From NCBI RefSeq assembly GCF_000761215.1, contig NZ_CP009438.1, forward strand, positions 3,608,501-3,672,500: 64,000 nucleotides of DNA. Reading direction: 5' to 3'. The notes beneath the pieces were generated by a model. It saw only the letters and a program-made list of their open reading frames with translations, made no database searches and was not told the origin of the DNA. Position 1 is the stretch's first letter; each line of letters begins with the position of its first letter. The translations under genes were made by a program, and so were the position numbers. This stretch comes from Streptomyces glaucescens. Its GTDB lineage: Bacteria > Actinomycetota > Actinomycetes > Streptomycetales > Streptomycetaceae. This document shows, one piece after another, positions 6,795 through 14,257 of the stretch.

Positions 6795-8048
6795 TCAGAA
6801 CGAGTCGGGGCACCAGGGACGCCGGGAGGGGCGCAGCAGGGCGTCGGCCAGCCGGGCGGCGCCCGCCCGTTCCTCCCGCACCCGCCCCGCGGCCGCCAGC
6901 CGCACCGCCGACTCGTCCCCCAGCCACAGCGCCCCGAGGCCGGACACGTCCAGCGTGAGATCGGCCTCCCGCGAGGTCGGCGCGCAGACCCCGCGGCCGT
7001 CCGCGCCCACCTCCAGCAGATACCGCCCGCCCGTGAACCCGGCCGGGTCGACGACCTCGAGGACCAGTTCCCCGGCCCCCTGGTAGCCGCGCGCCTCCAG
7101 CGCGCGGGCGACGTCCAGGATCCGCACCCACATCCAGTCGGCCCGGGTGGTGATCCGGGCGGCGCGCGGGTCCGGCAGGAACAGCGGCAGCAGATCGTCC
7201 GGGGACCGCCGGCCCGTCTCGACCCGGACCACCCAGTCGATCGCGCACAGATAGCGCCACAGCGCCCGCTCGGCGCGCGGTTCCGCCGCGATCAGCCACT
7301 GCACGGTGGCGGTGTTCTCCGGCTGCTTGGCGTCGCCCCACTTGTCGTCCACGGTGTACGCGACCATGCCCTCGACCTCGCCGGCCGGCGAGCGGTACAC
7401 CGCGTAGAACGGGTCCTTCCACCCCGGGAGGACGCGCAGCTCCCCCGTGTTGATCCGCCACCACCGGGCGTCGCGGTTCACCGTGCCGTGCTGGGTACGC
7501 CGTATCCGCTCGTGCAGCTCCGGGCCCAGCTCCCGCACCTCGGCGCCGCCCGCCAGGTCGATCCGCCCGCCGTCCTCGGGTCCCGCCCGGCGCGGGTCGA
7601 GCCCGGCGCGCGGCACGTCGACGGTCCACTCGGCGGCCGTGGTCGCGGGACCGAAGCCGTACCGGCCGTAGATGGGGTACTCGGCGGCGATCAGCGTCGC
7701 CACCACGTCTCCGCGCTCCTTCGCCGCCGCCAGGTCCCGGGCCATCATCCGGCTGAGCAGCCCGCGCCGGCGGTGCGTCGGGGACACGGTCACGTTGGTG
7801 ACGGCGTTCGCGGCCACCGCGGCGCCGCCGACCGCCGTCAGCTCCTGCGGGAAGGACCGCAGCGTCGCCACGCACCGGCCGTCGTCGAAGGCGCCGACGG
7901 TGCGGTCCGTCAGGACACCCGAGGCGCGGGCGGCGATCTCCTCCTCGGTGATCGTCTCGCTGCGCAGGAAGCCGACGGCCACGGCCCGCAGCCAGTCCGG
8001 TATCTCGTCCTCGGTGATCGGGCGTACGTCGAGATCGCGATCGTTCAT
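6795..8048 (-). CDS. Eis-like GNAT N-acetyltransferase
   Basis: A 417-residue protein. The first GNAT domain carries VTNVTVSPTHRRRGLLSRMM (the acetyl-CoA pyrophosphate loop R-R-x-G-L) and IYGRYGFGPATTAAEWTVDV. A second GNAT-like domain follows. The C-terminus (about residues 310-417, VLEVVDPAGFTGGRYLLEV and LTLDVSGLGALWLGDESAV) is the sterol-carrier-like domain of Eis proteins, ending in the conserved DSF. Eis enzymes acetylate aminoglycosides and other amines at several sites; the natural substrate here is unknown. The start is leaderless-like: TAACGT, 6 nt, ATG 8048. Confidence 0.87.
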   Translation of the reverse strand: MNDRDLDVRPITEDEIPDWLRAVAVGFLRSETITEEEIAARASGVLTDRTVGAFDDGRCVATLRSFPQELTAVGGAAVAANAVTNVTVSPTHRRRGLLSRMMARDLAAAKERGDVVATLIAAEYPIYGRYGFGPATTAAEWTVDVPRAGLDPRRAGPEDGGRIDLAGGAEVRELGPELHERIRRTQHGTVNRDARWWRINTGELRVLPGWKDPFYAVYRSPAGEVEGMVAYTVDDKWGDAKQPENTATVQWLIAAEPRAERALWRYLCAIDWVVRVETGRRSPDDLLPLFLPDPRAARITTRADWMWVRILDVARALEARGYQGAGELVLEVVDPAGFTGGRYLLEVGADGRGVCAPTSREADLTLDVSGLGALWLGDESAVRLAAAGRVREERAGAARLADALLRPSRRPWCPDSF

Positions 8049-8139
8049 GGCGTCACGTTAGGGGCCGCGCCCCGGCCCGTCGCATGGATTTACGGCCCGC
8101 CCGCCCCGGGCCCCCCGAGGGACCGGCCGCCCGGTCGCC

Positions 8140-8751
8140 TCACAGCAGCAGGTCGTCGACCTGCGCCTCTCCGTCCCGGTACCGCCGGGCGATCTCCGCG
8201 CTGCACTCGTCGGCGGTGCGCTGCAGCCGCTGGCGGCGCCCGGACACCTGCTGCTCGCAGCGGACGAGCCGCCCGATGCCGTCGGCCAGCTCCGTGTCCG
8301 TGCGGGCGTCCAGCGCGGACAGTTCGACCCCGCCCAGCATCTCGGCGGCCAGCCGCCGGTACTCCTCGTTCTGCGGCGTCCCCAGCGTGACGTGCCGGGC
8401 CGAGGAGCGCTGCCGCGCCGGGGCGTCGGTCAGGATCTCGGGCAGCCGCTCCACCACGGACGCCACCGCCACGGCCAGCACGGGCGCCGGTCCGCGCCGC
8501 GCGAGCTCCGCGCGCAGGATGTCGATCCGGCCCTGGAGCAGCCGCCGTACGTAACTGAGGTCCGCCTCGTCGCGCTGGGCGTCCCGGCGCAGCGCCCGCA
8601 GCTCCGGCAGGCTCAGCGCGGCCAGGTCGGGCTCGGGCGGATCGGGCAGCAGTGGCGCGTGGCCGACGCCGTCCGGGCCGCCGGGACTGCCGGTGCGCTG
8701 CGCGGGCGGCCGCAGTGTCCCCACTTCCTCACCCGTGCTCGGTGTGCTCAT
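8140..8751 (-). CDS. rsiG: RsiG, c-di-GMP-responsive anti-sigma factor for WhiG
   Basis: A 203-residue helical protein. RsiG binds two c-di-GMP molecules through two copies of the motif E-x3-S-x2-R-x3-Q-x3-D. Both are intact here: E62-S66-R69-Q73-D77 and E166-S170-R173-Q177-D181. In Streptomyces venezuelae the RsiG-c-di-GMP complex sequesters sigma WhiG and blocks entry into sporulation, so this gene couples second-messenger level to late development. The first 45 residues are disordered and Pro/Gly-rich; an LLQGRIDILRAEL helix and the second antiparallel helix form the sigma-binding hairpin. Divergent from dtd. The start ATG 8751 has AGAGG close upstream. Confidence 0.92.
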   Translation of the reverse strand: MSTPSTGEEVGTLRPPAQRTGSPGGPDGVGHAPLLPDPPEPDLAALSLPELRALRRDAQRDEADLSYVRRLLQGRIDILRAELARRGPAPVLAVAVASVVERLPEILTDAPARQRSSARHVTLGTPQNEEYRRLAAEMLGGVELSALDARTDTELADGIGRLVRCEQQVSGRRQRLQRTADECSAEIARRYRDGEAQVDDLLL

Positions 8752-8887
8752 GTGCCTCTACCGTCCCCTCGACCGGTGTGTGGGAAGCATCGTGCCACCC
8801 CCAGTGGCCGCTATGTGACCGAGTGCCCCCGAACGGCCCCAGATGGACGGGTTAGGGATCGAAAAGCGGCCACGGCATGATGGCCCT

Positions 8888-9313
8888 ATGCGAGCTGTGG
8901 TGCAGAGGGTGGACGGCGCGAGCGTCGTGGTGGACGGCCGGACCGTGGGGGAGATCGTCGGCGAGGGCCTGTGCGTGCTGGTGGGGGTGACCCACGAGGA
9001 CACCGAGGAGAAGGCGGCCCAGCTCGCCCGCAAGCTGTGGACCCTGCGGATGCTCCAGGACGAGAAGTCGTGCAGCGACATCGACGCCCCGCTGCTGGTG
9101 ATCAGTCAGTTCACCCTCTACGGCGACGCCCGCAAGGGCCGCCGCCCCACCTGGAACGCCGCCGCGCCCGGCGCCGTGGCCGAGCCGCTGGTCGACGAGG
9201 TGGTCGCCCGGCTGCGGGAGCTGGGCGCGACGGTGGAGACGGGCCGGTTCGGCGCACAGATGCGGGTGTCGCTGACGAACGACGGCCCGTTCACCGTCCT
9301 GCTGGAGATCTGA
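8888..9313 (+). CDS. dtd: D-aminoacyl-tRNA deacylase
   Basis: A 141-residue DTD protein that hydrolyses D-aminoacyl-tRNA, and glycyl-tRNA(Ala) mischarged products, in the cytoplasm. It begins MRAVVQRVDGASVVVDGR and has the two signature loops: SQFTLYGD (residues about 74-81) and the C-terminal N-x-G-P-F-T loop (NDGPFTVLLEI). Length is normal. ATG 8888 is chosen because the family begins exactly there; an upstream in-frame ATG at 8843 would add an unrelated extension. A -10-like CATGAT lies 6 nt before the start, so the mRNA may be leaderless. Confidence 0.95.
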   Translation: MRAVVQRVDGASVVVDGRTVGEIVGEGLCVLVGVTHEDTEEKAAQLARKLWTLRMLQDEKSCSDIDAPLLVISQFTLYGDARKGRRPTWNAAAPGAVAEPLVDEVVARLRELGATVETGRFGAQMRVSLTNDGPFTVLLEI

Positions 9314-9324
9314 GCCCGCGGCCC

Positions 9325-10290
9325 CTACGGCTCCACGACGACTTCCTGCGCCGCCGCCGTGTCCCCGGCGACCAGCCGGGCGTCCACGGGCACGTTCCGC
9401 TTCACCAGGGCGAGGGCGACCGGGCCCAGCTCGTGGTGGCGTACGGACGTGGTGACGAAGCCGATCTTCCGCCCGTCGGGGCCCTCGTCGGCGAGCCGGA
9501 TCCCGGTGCCGGCCGGGGGCAGGTGCACCTCGCTGCCGTCCAGGTGCAGGAAGACCAGCCGGCGCGGCGGCTTGCCCAGGTTCTGCACCCGGGCCACGGT
9601 CTCCTGTCCCCGGTAGCAGCCCTTCTGCAGGTGCACGGCCGAGCCGATCCAGCCCAGCTCGTGCGGGATGGTCCGGTGGTCGGTCTCGAAGCCCAGGCGC
9701 GGCCGGTGGTGCTCGACGCGCAGCGCCTCGTACGCCAGCAGCCCGGCCGCGGGCCCGGTCCGCGCCGCGTACTCCTCCAGGCGTTCGCGCGGCAGGAAGA
9801 GGTCACGGCCGTACGCCGTCTGCCGCACGACGACCCCGTCCGGGGCCTCGGCGATGGAACCGGCGGGCAGGTGGACGACGGCGAAGTCCGCGGTGCGGTC
9901 GGCGACCTCCACCCGGTAGAAGAACTTCATCGACTCCAGGTACTGGACCAGCGCGTCCTGGGTGCCGGGCTCGATGTGCGCCCAGACCGTCTCGCCGTCG
10001 TCGACGAGGTACAGGGCGTGTTCGATGTGGCCGTGCGCGGAGAGGATCAGCGCCTCGGTGGCCTCGCCCGCGGGGAGTTCGCTGACGTGCTGGGTGAGCA
10101 GCAGATGCAGCCAGCTCAGCCGGTCCTCGCCGGTGACGGTGACGACCCCGCGGTGCGACAGGTCGACGAAACCGGTGCCGGCGGCGAGGGCGCGCTGCTC
10201 GCGGAACAGGTCGCCGTAGTGGGCGGCGACGCCTTCGTCCACGCCCTCGGCGGGGACCGCGCCGGGCAGGGACAGCAGGGGGCTCTTCAT
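9325..10290 (-). CDS. ygfZ: YgfZ/GcvT-like folate-binding protein
   Basis: A 321-residue member of the YgfZ (COG0354) family, folate-dependent proteins that help maintain or repair certain iron-sulfur enzymes. The family signature K-G-C-Y-x-G-Q-E is present (KGCYRGQETVARVQNLG, about residue 212). The N-terminal part resembles the aminomethyltransferase fold (LSHRGVVTVTGEDRLSWLH). ATG 10290 follows TAGGCT by 7 nt, which points to a leaderless transcript starting just inside the upstream nur gene's 3' end. Convergent with dtd, 11 bp apart. Confidence 0.9.
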   Translation of the reverse strand: MKSPLLSLPGAVPAEGVDEGVAAHYGDLFREQRALAAGTGFVDLSHRGVVTVTGEDRLSWLHLLLTQHVSELPAGEATEALILSAHGHIEHALYLVDDGETVWAHIEPGTQDALVQYLESMKFFYRVEVADRTADFAVVHLPAGSIAEAPDGVVVRQTAYGRDLFLPRERLEEYAARTGPAAGLLAYEALRVEHHRPRLGFETDHRTIPHELGWIGSAVHLQKGCYRGQETVARVQNLGKPPRRLVFLHLDGSEVHLPPAGTGIRLADEGPDGRKIGFVTTSVRHHELGPVALALVKRNVPVDARLVAGDTAAAQEVVVEP

Positions 10291-10300
10291 GGATCCAAGC

Positions 10301-10738
10301 CTACGACTCGGTACTTGAACCCTTGTGGGAGCAGTCCTCGCACCGGCCGAAGATCGCGAAGTGCTTCATGTCCGTGTCGAAACCGAACTGCTCGCGCAGC
10401 TTCGCGGTGAACTCGGCGGCCACGTCCACATCCGCCTCGATGACCCCGGAGCAGTCCCGGCACACCAGGTGGATGTGGTGGTGCCGGTCGGCGAGGTGGT
10501 ACGTCGGCGCCCCGTGCCCGAGGTGGGCGTGGCTGACCAGCCCCAGCTCCTCCAGCAGTTCCAGGGTGCGGTAGACCGTGGAAATGTTGACCCCCGACGC
10601 CGTCTTCCTCACCTCGCTGAGGATGTCGTCGGGGGTCGCGTGCTCCAGGGTGTCCACGGCTTCGAGCACGAGTTGCCGCTGCGGGGTCAGCCGGTAGCCG
10701 CGCTGCCGCAGGTCGCTCTTCCAGTCGGTGCTCACCAC
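10301..10738 (-). CDS. nur: nickel-responsive Fur-family regulator Nur
   Basis: A 145-residue Fur-family protein. The winged helix contains LRQRGYRLTPQRQLVLEAV and ISTVYRTLELLEELGLV. The metal region has THLADRHHHIHLVC-like spacing (YHLADRHHHIHLVCRDC) and the second CxxC at the end (GRCEDC). It matches my memory of S. coelicolor Nur in length and sequence almost throughout. Nur represses nickel uptake and the iron superoxide dismutase gene sodF when nickel is sufficient. The start GTG 10738 stands 6 nt after TAGACT, which suggests leaderless transcription. Confidence 0.9.
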   Translation of the reverse strand: MVSTDWKSDLRQRGYRLTPQRQLVLEAVDTLEHATPDDILSEVRKTASGVNISTVYRTLELLEELGLVSHAHLGHGAPTYHLADRHHHIHLVCRDCSGVIEADVDVAAEFTAKLREQFGFDTDMKHFAIFGRCEDCSHKGSSTES

Positions 10739-10754
10739 ACTGGAAGTCTAAGAG

Positions 10755-11330
10755 CTACTTGAAGAAGGCGATGCCGTCATCCGGCATGTCGTCGGGCAGG
10801 GCCTTCGCCCAGCGCTCGACGTCCTCCGGGGTGACGACCTTCTTCAGGTGCGCCGACATGTAGGGGCGCAGCTCGACCTCGGGGGTCTGCTTCTCGCCGA
10901 CCCACATCAGGTCGCTCTTGACGTAGCCGTACAGGCGCTTGCCGCCGGTGTACGGCCGGGACGCGGCGGTACGCGCGACGGCGTCCGTGACCAGGTCGAT
11001 CTGCGGCTTCTGGTGGGCCATCTCGCCGTACCAGATCTCGATGACACCGTCGTCGCGGGTCATCGTGACCTCGACCTTGCGGTCCGCGTCGATCCGCCAG
11101 AAGCCGTGCTCCGACTCCAGCGGGCGCACCTTGTTGCCGTCCTTGTCCAGCACCCAGGTCTGGGAGTGGTACTCCAGGAAGTCCCGGCCGTCGTGGGTGA
11201 AGCTGACCTCCTGCCCGAAGTTGCACTTCTCCGAGCCGGGGAAGTCGTGCACGCCCGCACCCGCCCAGTTGCCGAGCAGGAAGGCGAGGGGGACCAGGTC
11301 CTTGTGGAGGTCGGACGGGATCTCGATCAT
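10755..11330 (-). CDS. FABP-like heme-binding (nitrobindin family) protein
   Basis: A 191-residue beta-barrel protein of the nitrobindin/THAP4 heme-binding family. The diagnostic start is LLGNWAGAGVHDFPG (G-x-W-x-G-x-G, about residues 19-33); further strands follow (VSFTHDGRDFLEYHSQTW, EHGFWRIDADRKVEVTM). The C-terminal MSAHLKKV may supply the heme-ligand histidine, which is inference. Such ferric nitrobindins bind NO and isomerise peroxynitrite. ATG 11330 has GAGGAA about 8 nt upstream. It follows a 32-residue membrane protein gene by 22 bp and is probably co-transcribed with it; nur lies downstream. Confidence 0.82.
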   Translation of the reverse strand: MIEIPSDLHKDLVPLAFLLGNWAGAGVHDFPGSEKCNFGQEVSFTHDGRDFLEYHSQTWVLDKDGNKVRPLESEHGFWRIDADRKVEVTMTRDDGVIEIWYGEMAHQKPQIDLVTDAVARTAASRPYTGGKRLYGYVKSDLMWVGEKQTPEVELRPYMSAHLKKVVTPEDVERWAKALPDDMPDDGIAFFK

Positions 11331-11352
11331 GAGCAGAGGTTCCTCGGGGTGG

Positions 11353-11451
11353 TCAGCGCTGGCCCTGGTACAGCTTCTTCACGGTCAGACCGGCGAAGGC
11401 GAGAACGCCGACGGCGACCAGGACCAGCAGGATTTCGAAGAAGAGCTCCAC
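11353..11451 (-). CDS. 32-residue single-pass membrane protein
   Basis: A short gene with a GTG start at 11451 and AAGGAG 6 nt upstream. The product begins VELFFEILLVLVAVG, continues hydrophobic to LAFAGLTV, and ends KKLYQGQR: one transmembrane helix with a basic cytoplasmic tail. The good ribosome-binding site, high third-position GC and position 22 bp before the FABP-like gene support it as real. Function is unknown; single-span peptides of this size often act as subunits or stabilisers of membrane proteins. Confidence 0.75.
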   Translation of the reverse strand: MELFFEILLVLVAVGVLAFAGLTVKKLYQGQR

Positions 11452-11536
11452 GGCGTGCTCCTTGTTGGGCGAGGGTGAGCGGTACACAAGGCCGTGCCCA
11501 GCTTACGCGGGTGCCTCGCGCACTACGATTCCGGCT

Positions 11537-11899
11537 ATGGCGAAGAAGCTCGTGATCAAGGTGACGGCGGGGGCCGATGCCCCCGAGCGGTGCTCGCAGG
11601 CGTTCACGGTGGCGGCGGTGGCCGTGGCCAGCGGGGTGGACGTCTCCGTCTGGCTGACCGGCGAGTCCGCCTGGTTCGCGCTGCCCGGCCGGGCGGCCGA
11701 GTTCGAGCTGCCGCACGCGGCGCCGCTGCCCGACCTGATCGACTCGGTCCTCGCCGCGGGCCGGCTGACCCTGTGCACCCAGTGCGCGGCCCGGCGGGAC
11801 ATCACGGAGCAGGACGTCATCGAGGGCGTGCGGATCGCGGGCGCGCAGGTCTTCGTGCAGGAGGCGCTGGCGGAGGACGCCCAGGCGCTCGTCTACTGA
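11537..11899 (+). CDS. DsrE family protein
   Basis: A 120-residue DsrE/TusD-like protein: MAKKLVIKVTAGADAPERCS, then VAAVAVASGVDVSVWLTGES and a Cys-rich stretch TLCTQCAARRDI. DsrE-family proteins relay sulfur in oxidation or tRNA thiolation pathways; the CxxC here may be a sulfur carrier or metal site, which is inference. ATG 11537 lies 7 nt after TACGAT, so translation is probably leaderless. Its last bases overlap the convergent VOC gene by 7 bp. Confidence 0.82.
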   Translation: MAKKLVIKVTAGADAPERCSQAFTVAAVAVASGVDVSVWLTGESAWFALPGRAAEFELPHAAPLPDLIDSVLAAGRLTLCTQCAARRDITEQDVIEGVRIAGAQVFVQEALAEDAQALVY

Positions 11900-12261
11900 C
11901 GGTCCACGTAGAGGCAGAAGGGGTGGCCGGCCGGGTCGAGCAGGACCCGTACGTGTGCCTGCGGCTGGTACGCGGCCGGCCGGGCGCCCTCGGCGACGGC
12001 GCGCGCGGTCTCGCGTTCCAGGTCGTCGACCTCGATGTCCAGGTGGATCATCATCTGCTGCCGGTCCGGCCCGCTCGGCCAGACGGGCGGCGCGTAGTGG
12101 GGCTCGGTCTGGAAGGACAGTCCGGTGCCGCCGTCCGGCGGGCGGATGTGCACCCAGTCCGGGCCGTCCTCGCACACCCGCCAGCCGGGCAGCAGACGCA
12201 GGTAGAAGTCCGCCAGCTCACGCGCGCCCGGTGCGTCCAGGGTCGCCGCCACGAGTCTCAT
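11893..12261 (-). CDS. VOC (glyoxalase/bleomycin-resistance) family protein
   Basis: A 122-residue single-repeat protein pair-folded as a vicinal oxygen chelate domain. Typical pieces are VAATLDAPGARELADFYLRL, WVHIRPPDGGTGLSFQTE, MMIHLDIEVDDLERETA and the ending VLLDPAGHPFCLYV. Likely metal ligands are the His in IHLDIEV and the late Glu/His positions. The family includes glyoxalases, dioxygenases and drug-binding proteins; the substrate cannot be inferred. Confidence 0.85.
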   Translation of the reverse strand: MRLVAATLDAPGARELADFYLRLLPGWRVCEDGPDWVHIRPPDGGTGLSFQTEPHYAPPVWPSGPDRQQMMIHLDIEVDDLERETARAVAEGARPAAYQPQAHVRVLLDPAGHPFCLYVDRQ

Positions 12262-12291
12262 GGCGGGTGGGTACCCCGCGGGGCGGCGCCG

Positions 12292-12552
12292 TCACCCCGG
12301 CGGTTTCCTGCCGTCCAGCTCGTCCCACCACTCGTCGGACCGGGGGTCGCCCGACGGGTCGTCCCACCAGCGGTCGTCGGGGCCGCGCCGGTTGGCGGTC
12401 ATCGCGGCGACGGGCGGGATGACCATCGCGACCACGCACATGGCGACGGCCGCCTCGGTCGACCACAGGCGCACGACGGCCCACGCCAGGACGAAGAGCA
12501 CCAGGCAGGTGCCCATCAGGGCGAAGTACACATGACGCCGCCGCGCGTACAT
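12292..12552 (-). CDS. DUF3099 family membrane protein
   Basis: An 86-residue protein with two membrane helices (HVYFALMGTCLVLFVLAWAVV and EAAVAMCVVAMVIPPVAAM) and a hydrophilic C-terminus containing RRGPDDRWWDDP and the motif DEWWDELD, typical of DUF3099. I choose ATG 12552 (MYARRRHVYF) because TACGCT stands 7 nt before it (leaderless); an upstream in-frame ATG at 12609 would run through the terminator hairpin. Function is unknown. Confidence 0.78.
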   Translation of the reverse strand: MYARRRHVYFALMGTCLVLFVLAWAVVRLWSTEAAVAMCVVAMVIPPVAAMTANRRGPDDRWWDDPSGDPRSDEWWDELDGRKPPG

Positions 12553-12585
12553 GTGTCCAGCGTAGGCGCGGTGGCGGGCACGGAG

Positions 12586-12628
12586 AAGGGCCGCACCCCA
12601 GGCGTCCAACCCGGGGGGTGCGGCCCTT
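12586..12628. terminator. hairpin terminator after the cysA-sseC operon
   Basis: Perfect 14-base arms AAGGGCCGCACCCC (12586-12599) and GGGGTGCGGCCCTT (12615-12628) with a 15-base loop. It stands 20 bp after the stop of the DUF1416 gene on the minus strand. Confidence 0.75.
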
Positions 12629-12647
12629 CCGCCGTACGGGGTCCTCG

Positions 12648-12938
12648 TCAGACCGCGATCGCGACCTCGGCGAGGGCGCCCTTCTCGGCGACGACGACCG
12701 TGCGGTCGGCGGTGCCGCCGGGGACGAGGGCGCGGACGGTCCAGGTGCCCTCGGCCGCGTAGAAGCGGAACTGGCCCGTGGCGGAGGTGGGGACCTCCGC
12801 GGTGAACTCGCCGGTCGAGTCCAGCAGCCGGACGTAGCCGGTCACCGGCTCGCCGTCGCGGGTCACCTGGCCCTGGATGGTGGTCTCACCGGGCTTGATC
12901 GTCGAGGCGTCGGGGCCGCCGGCCTTCGCTCCACACAT
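12648..12938 (-). CDS. sseC: DUF1416 protein (SseC)
   Basis: A 96-residue protein with an all-beta, carboxypeptidase-regulatory-like fold: ETTIQGQVTRDGEPVTGYVR, LDSTGEFTAEVPTSATGQFR and FYAAEGTWTVRALVPGG. It starts MCGAKAGG with an N-terminal cysteine at position 2. Start ATG 12938 has GGAG 6 nt upstream; a TTG four codons earlier is less likely. In mycobacteria the homologue sseC lies behind the rhodanese cysA2 in the same order, and the pair works in sulfur transfer. Here it follows cysA by 58 bp and is presumably one operon with it and the leader peptide. Confidence 0.85.
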   Translation of the reverse strand: MCGAKAGGPDASTIKPGETTIQGQVTRDGEPVTGYVRLLDSTGEFTAEVPTSATGQFRFYAAEGTWTVRALVPGGTADRTVVVAEKGALAEVAIAV

Positions 12939-12996
12939 GTCTTTCTCCAAGAGGGGTCTGACCGGAAGGCCGGTCGGATCGGTTGCTTGCCGAGGG

Positions 12997-13836
12997 TTAC
13001 TTCGCGGCGCCGAGCTCGATCGGCACGCCGACGAGGGAGCCGTACTCGGTCCAGGAGCCGTCGTAGTTCTTGACGTTCTCCACGCCGAGCAGCTCGTGCA
13101 GGACGAACCAGGTCAGCGCGGAGCGCTCGCCGATGCGGCAGTAGGCGATGGTGTCCTTGGAGAGGTCGATGCTCTCCTCTTCGTAGAGCTTCCTCAGCTC
13201 GTCGTCCGACTTGAACGTGCCGTCGTCGTTGGCGTTCTTCGACCACGGGATGTTGCGGGCGGTCGGGACGTGGCCGGGGCGCTGCGACTGCTCCTGCGGC
13301 AGGTGGGCCGGGGCGAGCAGCTTGCCGGAGAACTCGTCGGGCGAGCGGACGTCGACCAGGTTCTGGCTGCCGATGGCGTTGACGACGTCGTCGCGGAAGG
13401 CGCGGATCGCGGTGTTCTGCGGCTTGGCCTTGTACTCGGTCGCCGGGCGCTCGGGGACCTCCTCGACCAGCTCGCGGGCGTCCAGCTCCCACTTCTTGCG
13501 GCCGCCGTCGAGCAGCTTGACGTTGTCGTGGCCGTAGAGCTTGAAGTACCAGTAGGCGTACGACGCGAACCAGTTGTTGTTGCCGCCGTAGAGGACCACC
13601 AGGGTGTCGTTGGCGATGCCCTTGGCGGAGAGGAGCTTCTCGAAGCCCTCCTGGTCGATGAAGTCGCGGCGGACCGGGTCCTGGAGGTCCTGCGTCCAGT
13701 CGATCTTGATCGCGTTGCGGATGTGGTTCTTGTCGTACGCGGACGTGTCCTCGTCGACCTCCACGATCGCGATGTCGGGGTTGTCGAGGTTGTCCTGCAG
13801 CCAGTCGGCGTCGACCAGGACGTCGCTGCGGCTCAT
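12997..13836 (-). CDS. cysA: thiosulfate/3-mercaptopyruvate sulfurtransferase (rhodanese)
   Basis: A 279-residue tandem rhodanese. The N-terminal inactive domain starts VDADWLQDNLDNPDIAIVEVD. The C-terminal domain carries the active-site loop IAYCRIGERSALTWF, with the persulfide-forming Cys at about residue 235. A linker has the conserved ARNIPWSKN. It moves sulfane sulfur from thiosulfate or mercaptopyruvate to acceptors in the cytoplasm. It is preceded at 13970-14050 by a leaderless cysteine-containing leader peptide and followed by sseC; the set parallels the mycobacterial cysA2-sseC operon, which is controlled by cysteine-responsive attenuation. Mycobacterial-type control here is inference. 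Confidence 0.93.
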   Translation of the reverse strand: MSRSDVLVDADWLQDNLDNPDIAIVEVDEDTSAYDKNHIRNAIKIDWTQDLQDPVRRDFIDQEGFEKLLSAKGIANDTLVVLYGGNNNWFASYAYWYFKLYGHDNVKLLDGGRKKWELDARELVEEVPERPATEYKAKPQNTAIRAFRDDVVNAIGSQNLVDVRSPDEFSGKLLAPAHLPQEQSQRPGHVPTARNIPWSKNANDDGTFKSDDELRKLYEEESIDLSKDTIAYCRIGERSALTWFVLHELLGVENVKNYDGSWTEYGSLVGVPIELGAAK

Positions 13837-13969
13837 GCTCTTTCTCCTCCGGGGCAGTTACGGCGGGGCGTGCGAGTGAGAGGCGTGCGCGTGAGGTGCC
13901 GCGGGGCGGCGCGGCGCACGGAATGCCCTGGGCAGGGCGGGGGGTGAAGGCGGGAGGCGGTGCTGCCGC

Positions 13970-14050
13970 TCAGACGGTGCGACAGAGCATGGCGGCAACG
14001 CGGCACAGGTCCACTGCCCGCCGCTTGGTGAGATCCGCCTGTCGCTTCAT
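13970..14050 (-). CDS. cysteine-containing leader peptide of the cysA operon
   Basis: A 26-residue frame from ATG 14050 to TGA 13970. It begins MKRQADLTKRRAVDLC and ends VAAMLCRTV, with cysteines at positions 16 and 23. Peptides of this pattern (basic start, VDLCRVAAMLC core) are widespread leader peptides ahead of actinobacterial sulfur genes. A -10 TACGAT (14058-14063) lies exactly 7 nt before the ATG, so it is leaderless. It precedes cysA by 133 bp. Slow translation of its Cys codons when cysteine is scarce could open the downstream genes, as shown for mycobacterial leader peptides; that role here is inferred. Confidence 0.82.
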   Translation of the reverse strand: MKRQADLTKRRAVDLCRVAAMLCRTV

Positions 14051-14136
14051 GGCGTCGATCGTAGGGACGGACGGGCGGGCGTGTCACCGGCGTGTCGCAT
14101 CGTGAGACGGGAGCGTCCGCATTCCGGGAACACAGC

Positions 14137-14178
14137 AGGGCCCGGGCCGCCGTCGCACGGCTCCCGGGCCCTCTTTTT
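14137..14178. terminator. hairpin with T-rich flank between DUF2993 gene and leader peptide
   Basis: Arms AGGGCCCGGG (14137-14146) and CCCGGGCCCT (14163-14172) form a perfect stem followed on the plus strand by CTTTTTCC. It stands between the end of the DUF2993 gene and the cysA leader, so it probably ends the DUF2993 transcript (minus strand); the T-run faces the plus strand, where it would stop antisense transcription. Confidence 0.6.
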
Positions 14179-14257
14179 CCCTGCTGTCTCCGCGCGTCGG
14201 ACCGGACGTCTCGCCAGTCGGACACACCGTGTCCACCGGACGCCGTCCGCCGCGTTC

